Counted from the stretch's first letter, positions 1 to 9,268 are shown. The stretch: 41,635 nt of DNA from an uncultured Solirubrobacterales bacterium (GCA_903933815.1 CAIZLN010000036.1:1-41635); one strand, 5' to 3'. Notes: a model not told the origin generated them from the letters alone. Numbers and translations: made by a program.

Positions 1-1410
1 ATGTTCGCCGCCGTGGTCGCGATCAGCATCGTGATCCGCCTCGGGGTGATCGAAGCCCTGCTGCGCTTCTATTACAAGACGGACGAGGTGCCCGGGAAAG
101 TAGTGGCCACTTCGTTTGCCTCGCTCTTCTGGGCCGGCACCCTTGCCGCCGTTTTGCTGATGCCTTTCGCCGGGCCGATCTCCGGGCTGCTGCTCGGCAC
201 CACCGAGACAGAACTCGCCCGGGTTGCGATTGCGGGTCTGTGGGTGCTCACCCTGTCGGAGTATCTGCTCACCCTCTTCCGGCTGGACGAACGGGCGACC
301 GCCTTTTTCACGGTGACCATGCTCTCGGTCCTGATCACGATCCCGGTCACGATCGTCCTGGTCGTGGTGCTCGACCTCGGCGCGGTTGGCCTCCTGCTCG
401 GCAGCTATGGATCAGGAGCGGCGATCGTGCTCGGGCTGATCTTCTACCACCGGCGGCGGCTCTCACTGCTGGTGGACCGGCCGCTGTTCAGAAGGATGAT
501 GCGCTTCGGGCTGCCAACCATGCCGGCCGAACTTTCGCTCTACTCACTCAGCTTCGTAGACCGGATCATCATCGCTCGCTCGCTCGGCCTCGCCGAGGCC
601 GGGCTGTACTCGCTGGCCGTCAAAATCTCCCAGTCCGTCAATGTTCTGGTCCGCGGGTTCCAGCTGGCTTTTCCGCCGCTGGCCTATTCGATTATCGACG
701 ACGATGAAGCCCGCAATGCCTACTCTGCGGTGGTCACCTGGTTCGTGGTGATCATGGCTGGCGTTGTCACTTCGATCTGGCTGACCGCACCGTGGATCGT
801 CAGGATCTTTGCTGCGCCCGAGTTCTTCGATGCCCAGGAGGCAGTCGGCCCGGTCGCCGCCGGCACCGCGCTTTACGCGCTCTACATGGTCCTGCTGGTG
901 GTGCTCGGCCGCACCGGGCGCACCGAGTTCAACTTTCCCGCGACGCTGGCCGGCGTAGGGGTGAACATAGGCCTCAACCTGCTGCTGGTCCCGATCTGGG
1001 GGATCGTCGGCGCCGGCGTCTCACTGGTCATTTCCTACGCCGTAGTGCTGGTCCTCATGTACTTCTTCACCCAGCGGCTCTTCCCGGTGCCCTACGAATG
1101 GATGAGGCTGGTCAAGGTGATCGGCTCGGCCGGAGCGATGATCACGATCGGGCTCGTTTTCGTGCCCGACGATGGCCTCGGTGCCTTGGCGATCCGGCTC
1201 CTGCTGATAGCCGCAGTGCCGGCCGCGATGGTCACTACCGGGTTCTTCAGCCGGACGGAGTGGGAGTACGTGAAGTTGCTCGCGCGGCCGCGTGAGCTCG
1301 CTGCACGGATCCAGGCGGCCCGGGTCCAGGAGGCCGAGGCCGGTTCCAGGCAGGGCCTCTCGGAGGTCTATGAAGTTGAACAGATGAACGAGGACATGCG
1401 AAACAACTGA
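1..1410 (+). CDS. Polysaccharide/oligosaccharide flippase (Wzx/MATE-like), probably 5'-partial
   Basis: Integral membrane protein with many hydrophobic segments through residue ~430 and a charged C-terminal tail. The pattern fits lipid-linked oligosaccharide flippases, which move undecaprenyl-linked repeat units across the membrane. A polar 'RFYYKTDE' loop after the first helix and a later 'GLPTMPAELSLYSLSFVDR' segment are typical of the family. The reading frame is open from the first base of the window, and the usual N-terminal ~50 residues with the first helix appear to be missing, so the true start probably lies upstream. It precedes a convergent glycosyltransferase and a polymer-assembly operon, which supports a role in exopolysaccharide export. 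Substrate cannot be told from sequence. Confidence 0.8.
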   Translation: MFAAVVAISIVIRLGVIEALLRFYYKTDEVPGKVVATSFASLFWAGTLAAVLLMPFAGPISGLLLGTTETELARVAIAGLWVLTLSEYLLTLFRLDERATAFFTVTMLSVLITIPVTIVLVVVLDLGAVGLLLGSYGSGAAIVLGLIFYHRRRLSLLVDRPLFRRMMRFGLPTMPAELSLYSLSFVDRIIIARSLGLAEAGLYSLAVKISQSVNVLVRGFQLAFPPLAYSIIDDDEARNAYSAVVTWFVVIMAGVVTSIWLTAPWIVRIFAAPEFFDAQEAVGPVAAGTALYALYMVLLVVLGRTGRTEFNFPATLAGVGVNIGLNLLLVPIWGIVGAGVSLVISYAVVLVLMYFFTQRLFPVPYEWMRLVKVIGSAGAMITIGLVFVPDDGLGALAIRLLLIAAVPAAMVTTGFFSRTEWEYVKLLARPRELAARIQAARVQEAEAGSRQGLSEVYEVEQMNEDMRNN

Positions 1411-1451
1411 AGTGCGAGCGGGAGGCCACGGGCGCGGCAGGGCCTTCCGGG

Positions 1452-2384
1452 CTACCTGTCTGTTGCGGCTGCTGCCATGACCCGGTCGCGGATGCTCTCT
1501 CCTCTGGCGGGGAGCAGGGCCTGGCGTGTGTGGGCCCAGTAGACGCGGGTTGGTGCGTTCGGGATCGCTACCGAGGCGACCGTTCGCCAGAAGTAGGCCC
1601 AGGCCGTGAGCAGACGAACAGCCAATGCGGCAGACGCCGAGCCGTGTTTTTTCATGTAGAGGTCACGGTTTCGGTGGAACTCGACGATGCGCGGCAGGCC
1701 TGCGGAAAGGTCGGTTGCGAGCTGGTCGTGGTGGACGGCCTCGGCGGACGGCACATACAGCGTGCGCCAGCCGGCATCGGCCAGGCGTCTGCAGAAGTCG
1801 CACTCGTCGTAGTAGACGAAGAAGCCCTCGTCGAGCCAGTCAACCTGTTCAGCCGCTTTGCGTCGGACCATCAGTGCGCTCGACTGCACCCAGTTGACCC
1901 GGGTGGTCTCATCGCCACCGCTTTGAACGGTCAGGCGTGAGTGCAGGAACGCAGCCCCGACCAGCGCCGTTTTCACCCCCGGGAACTTCCAGGCGCAGGC
2001 GTACGGGTTGCCGTCGCCGTCGAAGAGCTGTGCCCCGGCCGCCCCGGCACCGGGGTCGGACTCGAGTGCTTCGATCAGGGCTTCGACCGTTCCGGCCCTT
2101 ACCTCGGAGTCCTCGTTGAGCAGCAGGCAGTAGCGCCCGCGGGCACGCTTCAGCAGCGTCGTGTCGTTGGCCGCCTTGCCGGCCTTGGATGATTGCGCGA
2201 TCACCTCGACCCCGGGGAAGCTTTTCTGCACGGCTTCCACCGATCCGTCGCCGGAGAAATTATCCAGCACCAGAACCTCGGAATTCAGCTTGGCAGCGCG
2301 ATTCCTCTCAATCGCAGCCAGACACTCAAGCAGATAATCGCGCCCGTCGTTGTTGACCACGCAGTATGTGAGATCGATGTCCAC
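1452..2384 (-). CDS. Glycosyltransferase family 2 (rhamnosyltransferase-like)
   Basis: 310-residue GT-A fold glycosyltransferase. The nucleotide-sugar pocket begins with 'YCVVNNDGRDYLLECL' and continues with D41 in 'LDNFSGDGS'. The metal-binding acidic cluster is 'LLNEDSE' at about residues 88-94, and a 'GFFVYYDECDFCRRL' segment matches the acceptor-side region of rhamnosyltransferase-like GT2 enzymes. No membrane helices, so it acts at the cytoplasmic face on a lipid-linked acceptor. It starts with GTG at 2384, about 22 bp from a divergently transcribed glycosyltransferase, and converges on the flippase. Donor and acceptor are unknown. Confidence 0.85.
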   Translation of the reverse strand: MDIDLTYCVVNNDGRDYLLECLAAIERNRAAKLNSEVLVLDNFSGDGSVEAVQKSFPGVEVIAQSSKAGKAANDTTLLKRARGRYCLLLNEDSEVRAGTVEALIEALESDPGAGAAGAQLFDGDGNPYACAWKFPGVKTALVGAAFLHSRLTVQSGGDETTRVNWVQSSALMVRRKAAEQVDWLDEGFFVYYDECDFCRRLADAGWRTLYVPSAEAVHHDQLATDLSAGLPRIVEFHRNRDLYMKKHGSASAALAVRLLTAWAYFWRTVASVAIPNAPTRVYWAHTRQALLPARGESIRDRVMAAAATDR

Positions 2385-2406
2385 CCTCGCCCACGATAAT
2401 CAGGGG

Positions 2407-3516
2407 ATGCGGGTGAAGCTTGTCGACCCCTCGGCATTTACGCCTCCTTACGACCGGGCCCTGGCCGGGGCACTCGCCGCTGCGGGCGCGGAGGTGGAAC
2501 TGATCACCTCGAAGTTCCTCTACGGCCCGGTGCCTGAGCCAGAGGGCTACGACGTCACCGAGTCCTTCTACCGCCGCACATCCGCCCGTGGTCTGCAGGC
2601 GCCCGGCCGCCTGCCGTTGAAGCTGGCCGAGCACCTGCCCGACATGATGCGCCTGCGCTCCCAGCTCGACGGAGACATCACCCACTTTCAGTGGCTGACC
2701 ATGCCGGCGCTCGACAATCTCCTTGTCCGGGACAAGCGCCCGAAGGTGATGACCGCGCACTACATCGCCTCCCCCCGGCCAAAATGGCTCGAGTTGACAA
2801 ATGCCCAGCGAACATTTGACTCGATGGACGCAGTGATCGCACACTCCGAGAACGGAGCCAGCCGGCTGCGCGATCTGATCGGGCTGCCAGCCGATCGGGT
2901 GCGGGTCATCCCTCACGGTGCTTTCGATTACCTGACTCGGCTCCCTGATGAAGCCCCGCTGCCTCCTGAGCTCGAAGGGGCGGAGGGCCCGGTCATCCTG
3001 TTCTTCGGCCTGATGCGTCCCTATAAGGGGATCGACACCTTGCTCGAAGCATTCTCCGCCGTTGAAGGAGCCGAGCTCTGGATCGTAGGAAACCCCAGGA
3101 TGGAGATCGACGACCTGATCGAGCGAAGCCGCCGGCTGCCCGGGCGAGTCAGGTGGCTGCCGCGTTTCATCGAGGACCGCGAGATTCCCGCGATCATGAG
3201 GGCCGCCGCAGTACTGGCTCTGCCCTATCGCGATATCGAGCAGTCCGGGGTGCTCTACACGGGCCTCGCCTTCGGCAAGGCGATGGTCCTCTCGGACATC
3301 GGTGGATTTGGCGAAGTCGCACGGAAGCACGATGCCGCAATGTTGGTACCACCCGACGATCCGGCAGGCCTCGCAGCTGCTCTGAATGATCTGACCGGAG
3401 ATGACGAAGCCAGACACCGGCTGGAGAGCGGGGCAGCAGCGGCAGCGGCCGGACCGTATTCCTGGCCTGAAATTGCCCGGAGCACGATTCGCCTCTACCG
3501 GGAGGTCGGTGCGTGA
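2407..3516 (+). CDS. Glycosyltransferase family 4
   Basis: 369-residue GT-B retaining glycosyltransferase. The C-terminal Rossmann half has 'FFGLMRPYKGIDTLLEAF' and the donor-binding motif 'LALPYRDIEQSG' followed by 'GLAFGKAMVLSDIGGFGE', the E-x7-E region typical of GT4. The N-terminal half starts 'MRVKLVDPSAFTPPYDRAL'. I chose the ATG at 2407; upstream in-frame TTG and ATG codons would overlap the divergent gene. The stop overlaps the next start as GTGA, so the two are probably translationally coupled. It likely adds one sugar during surface polysaccharide assembly. Confidence 0.85.
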   Translation: MRVKLVDPSAFTPPYDRALAGALAAAGAEVELITSKFLYGPVPEPEGYDVTESFYRRTSARGLQAPGRLPLKLAEHLPDMMRLRSQLDGDITHFQWLTMPALDNLLVRDKRPKVMTAHYIASPRPKWLELTNAQRTFDSMDAVIAHSENGASRLRDLIGLPADRVRVIPHGAFDYLTRLPDEAPLPPELEGAEGPVILFFGLMRPYKGIDTLLEAFSAVEGAELWIVGNPRMEIDDLIERSRRLPGRVRWLPRFIEDREIPAIMRAAAVLALPYRDIEQSGVLYTGLAFGKAMVLSDIGGFGEVARKHDAAMLVPPDDPAGLAAALNDLTGDDEARHRLESGAAAAAAGPYSWPEIARSTIRLYREVGA

Positions 3517-4700
3517 CTCTCTATGTCGAGTTCCTCTTCTGGCTTTCGGTCGCCTTCCTCGTTTACACCCACATCGGCTACCCGATCGCCCTCGGGATCC
3601 TCTCGGGACTGGGCGCCGGCAGCAGGGCGGGCGAGGTCCGGGGTGAGAGGGTCGGCAGTTTCCCCTCGATGACGGCGGATGATCCGGAAGCAGAAGACGG
3701 CCCGCTGCCGATGGTCTCGCTGATCATCGCAGCGTATGACGAAGAGGAGGTGATCGAAGCCAAGGTTCTGAACGCTCTCGCACTCGAGTACCCGCGCGAG
3801 CGCCTTCAGGTGATCGTGGCTTCGGACGGCTCCAGTGACGCGACCGTGAGAGTTGCCCGGGAGGCAGGAGCCGACCTCGTCCTCGACCTGCCACGCGGTG
3901 GGAAGATTCCCGCCCAGAATGCCGCAGCCGCAGCAGCCGAGGGTGATCTGCTCGCCTTCTCGGACGCCAACTCCGTCTGGGAGTCCTCCGCACTGACCGA
4001 GCTGCTTGAGCCTTTCCGTGACCCAAGGGTTGGCTATGTCTGTGGCCAGGTGCGTTTCGTCGGGCCAGACGGTGGCAACCTCGAAGGGGCCTACTGGCGG
4101 TACGAAATGAGGGTGCGCGAACTCGAGTCCGGGCTGGCCGGCGTAACTGCCGGCAATGGGGCGATCTACGCGGTACGCGCCGACCAGTACATTCCGCTGG
4201 AGCCGTCAGGCAGCCATGACCTCTCCTTTCCTTTCGCACTCGCCAAGCAGGGATCATTTTCCCTGTACTGCCCGAAAGCCAGGGCCGAAGAGAAGGTGGT
4301 GCCCGGCCTCGAAGGCGAACTGGCCCGCAAGCGGCGCATGATGATCGGCCTCTGGGACATCGTCTTCAACGAAGGTATGACCGACATCCGTGGCTACAGC
4401 CCGCTCTACTTTTTCGAGATCGCCTCCCACCGGCTTCTCCGCTACCTGAGTCCCGCCTTTCACCTGGTGGCCTTTCTTGCCAACGCTGCCCTGCTTGGCC
4501 AGGGGCCGGTGTACAGAGTGACCTTTGCGCTCCAGCTGCTGGTTCTTCTTGCGGCAATCGTCGGCCGGTGGGTTCCGATCCTCCCCTTCCGCATCTGCCG
4601 CTATTACCTGCTCGTCACCTTCTCGATCGCACTCGGGTTCTGGGACCGCTGGCGCAAGGGCCCTCCCGGATACTGGGAGAAAGCCGTGGGCACAAGGTGA
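3513..4700 (+). CDS. Membrane glycosyltransferase family 2 (cellulose synthase-like/exopolysaccharide type)
   Basis: 395-residue protein. An N-terminal helix (about residues 5-30) precedes a GT2 catalytic domain with 'VSLIIAAYDEEEV', the DGSSD nucleotide-binding motif at 105-109 and a D-x-N acidic motif near 151-153. 'GNGAIYAVR' is the usual acceptor-side motif. At least two hydrophobic helices follow residue ~300. This plan is shared by processive and single-addition membrane glycosyltransferases of exopolysaccharide clusters. The classical QxxRW motif is not clear; 'KRRMMIGLWD' sits in its place. GTG start overlaps the upstream stop by four bases, and its own stop overlaps the next GTG in the same way. 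Confidence 0.82.
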   Translation: MTLYVEFLFWLSVAFLVYTHIGYPIALGILSGLGAGSRAGEVRGERVGSFPSMTADDPEAEDGPLPMVSLIIAAYDEEEVIEAKVLNALALEYPRERLQVIVASDGSSDATVRVAREAGADLVLDLPRGGKIPAQNAAAAAAEGDLLAFSDANSVWESSALTELLEPFRDPRVGYVCGQVRFVGPDGGNLEGAYWRYEMRVRELESGLAGVTAGNGAIYAVRADQYIPLEPSGSHDLSFPFALAKQGSFSLYCPKARAEEKVVPGLEGELARKRRMMIGLWDIVFNEGMTDIRGYSPLYFFEIASHRLLRYLSPAFHLVAFLANAALLGQGPVYRVTFALQLLVLLAAIVGRWVPILPFRICRYYLLVTFSIALGFWDRWRKGPPGYWEKAVGTR

Positions 4701-5260
4701 GTCGCACACTTGACGTGGTCGGCGCTGTGGTGGCGATGGTCTTGAGTGCGCCGCTGATGCTTGCGGCAGTGGTCCTGATCCACCTCGAAGGAGGGGGCAA
4801 GGCGATCTACCGGCAGACCCGGGTGGGCCTTCACGGAACCGAGTTCCAGATGCTCAAGCTCCGGACCATGGTTCACGGATCGGATCCGGTCGGGGTCGGC
4901 ACGATTGTCGGGCGGGACGACCCGAGGGTCACGAGAATCGGTCGCTGGCTCCGACGGACATCTCTGGATGAGCTGCCCAATCTGATCAACGTGCTTCGCG
5001 GCGAGATGGCACTGGTCGGCCCCCGACCGACGATCCCGGCGCAGGTCGCCGACTACACGGATCATCAGAAGCGTCGCCATGAAGTCCGTCCGGGAATCAC
5101 CGGCTGGGCGCAGGTTCAGGGCCGGGCAGGCATTCCGTGGGAAGACCGGATTGAACTCGACGTCGAGTACGTGGACCGCCGTTCGCCTGTTCTGGATCTG
5201 AAGATTCTGTTGAAGACGATCCGGTTGACCGTGACCGGCCACGGCCTCGCCCCCGACTGA
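4697..5260 (+). CDS. Sugar-phosphate transferase, short PglC-like (bacterial sugar transferase family)
   Basis: 187-residue monotopic phosphoglycosyl transferase. It moves a sugar-1-phosphate from a nucleotide sugar onto undecaprenyl phosphate, the first membrane step of polymer assembly. One re-entrant/membrane helix lies at residues ~5-30. Then come 'YRQTRVG', 'KLRTM', the 'RRTSLDELPNLINVLRGEM' catalytic region and 'LVGPRP', with 'RPGITGWAQVQGR' near the end; all are hallmarks of the family. It lacks the extra N-terminal membrane domain of WbaP-type enzymes. Start GTG at 4697 (GTGA overlap); a longer open frame upstream reads through the previous gene and is not used. Confidence 0.9.
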   Translation: MSRTLDVVGAVVAMVLSAPLMLAAVVLIHLEGGGKAIYRQTRVGLHGTEFQMLKLRTMVHGSDPVGVGTIVGRDDPRVTRIGRWLRRTSLDELPNLINVLRGEMALVGPRPTIPAQVADYTDHQKRRHEVRPGITGWAQVQGRAGIPWEDRIELDVEYVDRRSPVLDLKILLKTIRLTVTGHGLAPD

Positions 5261-5288
5261 AGACCGCTGCTTCTCTACGCTTCTGGCA

Positions 5289-6203
5289 ATGCGAATCAGC
5301 GAGATCCTCAATTCACACCGTCCGGTGTTTTCGGTCGAGTTCTTTCCCGCAAAGACCGAACAGGGCCGACTCGGTCTGCTTGAAACCGCCCGCGAACTGG
5401 CCAAGTTTGATCTCGACTTCGTTTCGGTCACCTACGGTGCCGGGGGTTCTACCCGGGAAGGCACGGTTGACATAACCCGGGCGCTCAAGGAAGAGGTCGG
5501 TCTTGAGGTTGTGGCCCACCTGAGCTGCGTCGGCGAGTCCCGCGAAGGGCTGGCCGAAACGCTCGACCGCCTCAGAGCTCTGGAGGTCGACAACATTTTT
5601 GCCCTGAGGGGGGACCCACCGCGTGGCGAAACCACTTTTGTCCAGCCCGAAGGCGGCTTCGGAAGCGCTGCCGAACTGACCGCGTTCATCCGCTCCGAGT
5701 ACGACTTTGCGATCGGAGGGGCCTGCTTTCCGGAGGTCCACCCCGAGGCACCGGACCTCGACACGGACCTTGACTACCTGAAGACCAAGGTTGAGGCAGG
5801 AGCAGAGTTCCTCATCACCCAGCTCTTTTTCGACAACCGGGTTTACTTCGACTTCGTCGAAGCGGCCAGGGCAAAGGGGATCGAGGTACCGATAATCGCT
5901 GGCATCATTCCGGTTACCGGCTTCGCCCATACCCGCCGCATCTGCGAGCTCTGCAACTCCAGCATCCCCCCGGAACTCGAGTCGGCCATGCTGGCGGCGG
6001 AGGGAGATCCCGAGGCCGAGTTCAATCTGGGAGTGGCTTATGCAGCGCAGCAGAGCGCCGAGCTGCTTGCCGCAGGAGCGCCGGGAATCCATTTTTACGC
6101 ACTCAACAAGGCACCAGCCACCCGGGCGGTGCTTGGCGCCCTGCGCGCCGCCCGGCCCTGGCGCGGTCACCGACCGGACCGGATTGCTCCCACCGTCGGG
6201 TGA
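5289..6203 (+). CDS. metF: Methylenetetrahydrofolate reductase
   Basis: 304-residue cytosolic FAD enzyme reducing 5,10-methylene-THF to 5-methyl-THF, the methyl donor for methionine synthase. The N-terminus has 'FSVEFFPAKTE' with the catalytic glutamate, then 'VSVTYGAGGST', 'HLSCVG', 'NIFALRGDPP' and 'FLITQLFFDN', in the order found in bacterial MetF. Length is the usual ~300 residues without the eukaryotic regulatory domain. ATG start 28 bp after the sugar transferase stop. A hairpin with a short T run follows the gene. Its function links to the metY-metX-metW operon further along. Confidence 0.95.
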   Translation: MRISEILNSHRPVFSVEFFPAKTEQGRLGLLETARELAKFDLDFVSVTYGAGGSTREGTVDITRALKEEVGLEVVAHLSCVGESREGLAETLDRLRALEVDNIFALRGDPPRGETTFVQPEGGFGSAAELTAFIRSEYDFAIGGACFPEVHPEAPDLDTDLDYLKTKVEAGAEFLITQLFFDNRVYFDFVEAARAKGIEVPIIAGIIPVTGFAHTRRICELCNSSIPPELESAMLAAEGDPEAEFNLGVAYAAQQSAELLAAGAPGIHFYALNKAPATRAVLGALRAARPWRGHRPDRIAPTVG

Positions 6204-6257
6204 CCCGCTCCGGTCCGAGCAACCGCCCGCCCAGCCGACCACCAAAGACGGGTTTCC

Positions 6258-6277
6258 AAGCCGGAGTTCCGGCTTTT
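6258..6277 (+). terminator. Rho-independent terminator after metF
   Basis: A perfect 7-bp stem AAGCCGG / CCGGCTT with a four-base AGTT loop is followed directly by further T residues on the plus strand. It lies 55 bp after the metF stop and before the convergent acetyltransferase gene. The T run is short, so efficiency is uncertain. Confidence 0.6.
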
Positions 6278-6298
6278 GGCCAGTAGGGTGGCCCTGGC

Positions 6299-7261
6299 TC
6301 AGGCCCGGTAGGCGGGGAAGAAGTCGCCGTCCGGGTCAGCGTCCGCCGCGACACAGAGGTTCATGTAGGCGCTCCGGTCGCAGACCAGCTCCGAGGTGAA
6401 CCACTGCTCCTCCCGGTTTGCGAAGCCACGCTTGAACTCCTCCAGACGGTCCCCCGGGACGATCCCGCCCCCGAGGTTGAGGGGCATCTGCATCTCGCCA
6501 GCGAACTCGATCATGCCGGCGAGCAGGTTCTTCATCGGTGAGTCACGGAGGAAGTCATCGGCTGTGCCGGAGAGGTAGTAGTGAAGCAGCCCGTCGGAGG
6601 CTGCGGCAATCGAGGCGGCCGCGACCGCTCCCTCCGGCTCGCGGGCGACCAACAGCCAGGTGCGCGTCGAGCTGAGCACAGCGTCGAAGTACATGGCGGA
6701 GAAGTAGTAGCGATCCGCCGCCCGGGTCCGGTGCATGGTCTGGGTGTAGGCAGCCAGGAAATCGGCCTTCAGCTCAGCTTCGGTCTCGGGCCCGGGGGTG
6801 ACCTCGATCGAGTAACCGCGGCGCTCATTCTTCCGGATCTGCTGACGATCGCTCATGCGGCTCTTTGCCTCCCTGGCGGGATCAGCCAGCAGGCAGAGGT
6901 TGCGGGGCCGGGCTCCGGCCAGCGGTGGTTCAGACAGGCTGTGGCGGATGAAGGCCGACACCAGGCCGGTCGCGCTGAAGTCGATCGACTGACGATCCAG
7001 CGGAAGGCCGGAAAGCTCACCCGTGCAACTGAAACCCGGGTATCCATAAGGGGACGTCGCATCGATGCCGCCCCCCGGGATGTCCCTCACGATCAGCGGT
7101 GTCACGAGTCCGCCGGCATCACCTTCGATCACCAGTGAATGTGTGACGCTCTCTGCGCCGAGGAACGCCTCACAGCGGAAGAAGTCGTCATCGGCCGATG
7201 CCGCGGCTCCGCCATCCTGGACCAGCCGCGCCTGGTATCGGGGGGTTCCTGTTGTGCTCAC
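6299..7261 (-). CDS. GNAT-fold acyltransferase, FemAB-like (Acetyltransf_6 type)
   Basis: About 320 residues. The C-terminal half ('KADFLAAYTQTMHRTRAAD', 'TWLLVAREPEGAVAAAS', 'LLHYYLSGTADDFLRDSPM', 'LNLGGGI') follows the FemAB/Acetyltransf_6 pattern. In such proteins a GNAT fold transfers acyl or aminoacyl groups, often in cell-envelope or polysaccharide modification. No membrane helix or signal peptide. I favour GTG at 7261, which follows GAGG closely and lies just after the upstream stop. An in-frame GTG at 7315 would extend the protein 18 residues inside the preceding gene. Substrate is unknown. It appears to be co-transcribed with the next acetyltransferase. Confidence 0.7.
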   Translation of the reverse strand: MSTTGTPRYQARLVQDGGAAASADDDFFRCEAFLGAESVTHSLVIEGDAGGLVTPLIVRDIPGGGIDATSPYGYPGFSCTGELSGLPLDRQSIDFSATGLVSAFIRHSLSEPPLAGARPRNLCLLADPAREAKSRMSDRQQIRKNERRGYSIEVTPGPETEAELKADFLAAYTQTMHRTRAADRYYFSAMYFDAVLSSTRTWLLVAREPEGAVAAASIAAASDGLLHYYLSGTADDFLRDSPMKNLLAGMIEFAGEMQMPLNLGGGIVPGDRLEEFKRGFANREEQWFTSELVCDRSAYMNLCVAADADPDGDFFPAYRA

Positions 7262-7271
7262 TGCCTCGAAC

Positions 7272-7832
7272 TCACCACTCGGCGATGGCCGCGAAGAACT
7301 GCTCCGGAGAAGCACCCCAGATTTCGCAGTCGATCAACTCGCCGCCTCGCTTGATGTGGCCGGGCATGGTGCCTTCGTACTGCCAGCCCTGGGCGGTCAC
7401 GACCTTCTTTGCTGCGGCGTTGAAGGCAGGAATTCGGCCGTAGATACGGTGGGCCCCGAACTCCTCGAAGGCCTTGGTGACGGTCAGTCGCTCCGCCCAG
7501 CGCCCCACGCCGCGCCCCCTAACCTCATCGCCGATGAGGCAGCCGAGCTCAGGAGCCGTCTGGCGGAACAGGCCGTATAGCGCGGTGAACCCGACCGGCT
7601 GCTCAATCCCGGGAACCACGATCGCGTACTTGCGGTCTTCACCGTCGTTGCGAATGGCGGATTCAGTCCACCCGCGGGCCTGCTCGAAGGAAAAGCTCTC
7701 TCGCTCTTCCATCAGGGTCTTTGTCGCCTCCGGGTTGTTGAACCAGCGATGCACGGCCTCGGCATCTTCTGTTCGAAACTCGCGAATCGAAACCGGTGGC
7801 TCAGGTGGAGGCGTTGCGGGGGAGGCTGCCAT
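7272..7832 (-). CDS. GNAT N-acetyltransferase (RimJ/RimL-like)
   Basis: 186-residue single-domain acetyltransferase. 'VSIREFRTEDAEAVHRWFN' at the start, 'GCLIGDEVRGRGVGRWAE' as the acetyl-CoA pyrophosphate loop (R/Q-x-x-G-x-G/A type) and 'HRIYGRIPAFNAAAKKVV' followed by 'GWQYEGTMPGHIKRGGE' are the standard RimJ/RimL succession. These enzymes acetylate protein N-termini, amino sugars or small amines; the target here cannot be read. ATG start at 7832. A short Pro/Ala-rich leader precedes the domain. It sits ten bases upstream of the FemAB-like gene. Confidence 0.82.
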   Translation of the reverse strand: MAASPATPPPEPPVSIREFRTEDAEAVHRWFNNPEATKTLMEERESFSFEQARGWTESAIRNDGEDRKYAIVVPGIEQPVGFTALYGLFRQTAPELGCLIGDEVRGRGVGRWAERLTVTKAFEEFGAHRIYGRIPAFNAAAKKVVTAQGWQYEGTMPGHIKRGGELIDCEIWGASPEQFFAAIAEW

Positions 7833-7885
7833 TCCCGCAGTCTAGGACCAGACGAGGCCGAAGCCCGGCCCGACTGACTGTCGGT

Positions 7886-9268
7886 TCAGTTCTTCGCGCG
7901 ACGTTCGAAGATCGCGTCAATCTGCTCGAGCGTCTTGCCCTTTGTTTCCGGCACGAACTTCCAGCAGAACCAGAGGGTGACCAGTCCGATTGTTCCGTAG
8001 AACCAGAAGGCCCCGGTTTCGGTCAGCAGTTCGATCAGGCCGAGGAAGGTGAGCGAAACGAGGAAGTTGAAGAACCAGTTGGTCATGGTTCCTGCCGCAG
8101 CGGCTTTTCCGCGCACCGACAGCGGGTAGATTTCGGCATTGAGTAGCCAGAAGATCGGCCCGAGGCTGATCGCGAATGAGGAGACAAACAGCATCAGGCT
8201 GCCGATCGCCAGCAGGGTGGAGACAGTTTCCGGCATACCGCTGACGAAGGCGACCCCAAGCGCAAACAGAGACAGCGACATCCCGGAAACGCCGATGAAA
8301 AGCAGGGTACGACGCCCCACCTGGTCAAGCAGCCGCAGGGCGACCACTGTCATGAGAACGTTGATGATGCCTACGCCCAGTGAAGCCAGGATTGCCGATC
8401 CGGCTGAGTCGATCCCGGTGCTCTGGATGATCGTTGGCGCGTAGTAGATGACGGTGTTGATCCCGGTGATCTGCTGGAGGATGGCCAGACCTATGCCGAC
8501 CAGGAGGGCGGCCTTGACGGCGGGCTGCCTGAGGTCTTTCCACCGGCTGGTGTCGGGACTGGTTGTGGACTGGATTTCCTGGATCTCGAGGTCGATCGCC
8601 TCGGTGCCGGCAGGCCGCACCCTTTCCAGGGCAGCCCTGGCACCCTGCTCGTCGCCCTGCATCATCAGCCAGCGAGGGCTACGGGGCAGCCTGACAATCC
8701 CGACAGCAAGAATCAGCGCCGGGACAGCACCGAGGCCGAGCATCCAGCGCCAGCCTTCGTTGACGTCGGTGAAGGCATAGCCGACCAGATAGGCGGCCAG
8801 AATGCCGACTGTGACGGCAAGCTGGAAAAAAGTAACAAGGCTGCCTCGCATCTCGGACGGAGCGACCTCACTTATGTAGACCGGCGTGACCGCTGAGGCA
8901 ACCCCGATACCGAGACCGATCACCACACGCGAGACGATCAGAATGAAGGAGTCGGCGGCCACGGCCGATCCGATTGCGCCGACGATGAAGATCGCAGCCG
9001 ACAGCAAAATCAGCGAGCGGCGGCCGTACCTGTCAGCCCCCCGACTGGCGAACCAGGCGCCTCCGACCGCTCCTATCGGGACCGCACCGACAACCATTCC
9101 GGCCTGCAGGCTGTTGAGTCCGAACTCCGGGGTGATAGTCAGCAACGCGCCGGCGATGATGCCGGTGTCGTAGCCGAACAGCAGACCAGCCAGACCGGCG
9201 ATCGCCGCGGTGATCGTCACATTGCGCCTCGCCTTGGCGACGCTTGCTTCGCTCCCACTCACAGCCAT
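7886..9268 (-). CDS. MFS sugar porter (XylE/GalP/AraE-like)
   Basis: 460-residue transporter with twelve predicted membrane helices. Family markers: 'GLLFGYDTGIIAGALL' in helix 1, 'DRYGRRSLILLSA' in loop 2-3, 'SEVAPSEMRGS' after helix 4, 'QQITGINTVIYYAPTI' in helix 7 and 'VPETKGKTLEQI' at the end. Such proteins import hexoses or pentoses by proton symport. The usual PESPRWL motif reads PRSPRWL here. ATG at 9268 is preferred over a TTG 15 codons upstream, because the conserved N-terminus begins shortly after it. Divergent from the DNA glycosylase gene. Sugar specificity is unknown. Confidence 0.9.
   Translation of the reverse strand: MAVSGSEASVAKARRNVTITAAIAGLAGLLFGYDTGIIAGALLTITPEFGLNSLQAGMVVGAVPIGAVGGAWFASRGADRYGRRSLILLSAAIFIVGAIGSAVAADSFILIVSRVVIGLGIGVASAVTPVYISEVAPSEMRGSLVTFFQLAVTVGILAAYLVGYAFTDVNEGWRWMLGLGAVPALILAVGIVRLPRSPRWLMMQGDEQGARAALERVRPAGTEAIDLEIQEIQSTTSPDTSRWKDLRQPAVKAALLVGIGLAILQQITGINTVIYYAPTIIQSTGIDSAGSAILASLGVGIINVLMTVVALRLLDQVGRRTLLFIGVSGMSLSLFALGVAFVSGMPETVSTLLAIGSLMLFVSSFAISLGPIFWLLNAEIYPLSVRGKAAAAGTMTNWFFNFLVSLTFLGLIELLTETGAFWFYGTIGLVTLWFCWKFVPETKGKTLEQIDAIFERRAKN

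Noticed and set aside
2326-3417. 363-codon minus-strand open frame opposite the GT4 gene
   Set aside because: Shadow of a strongly supported glycosyltransferase and overlaps the start of the GT2 gene.
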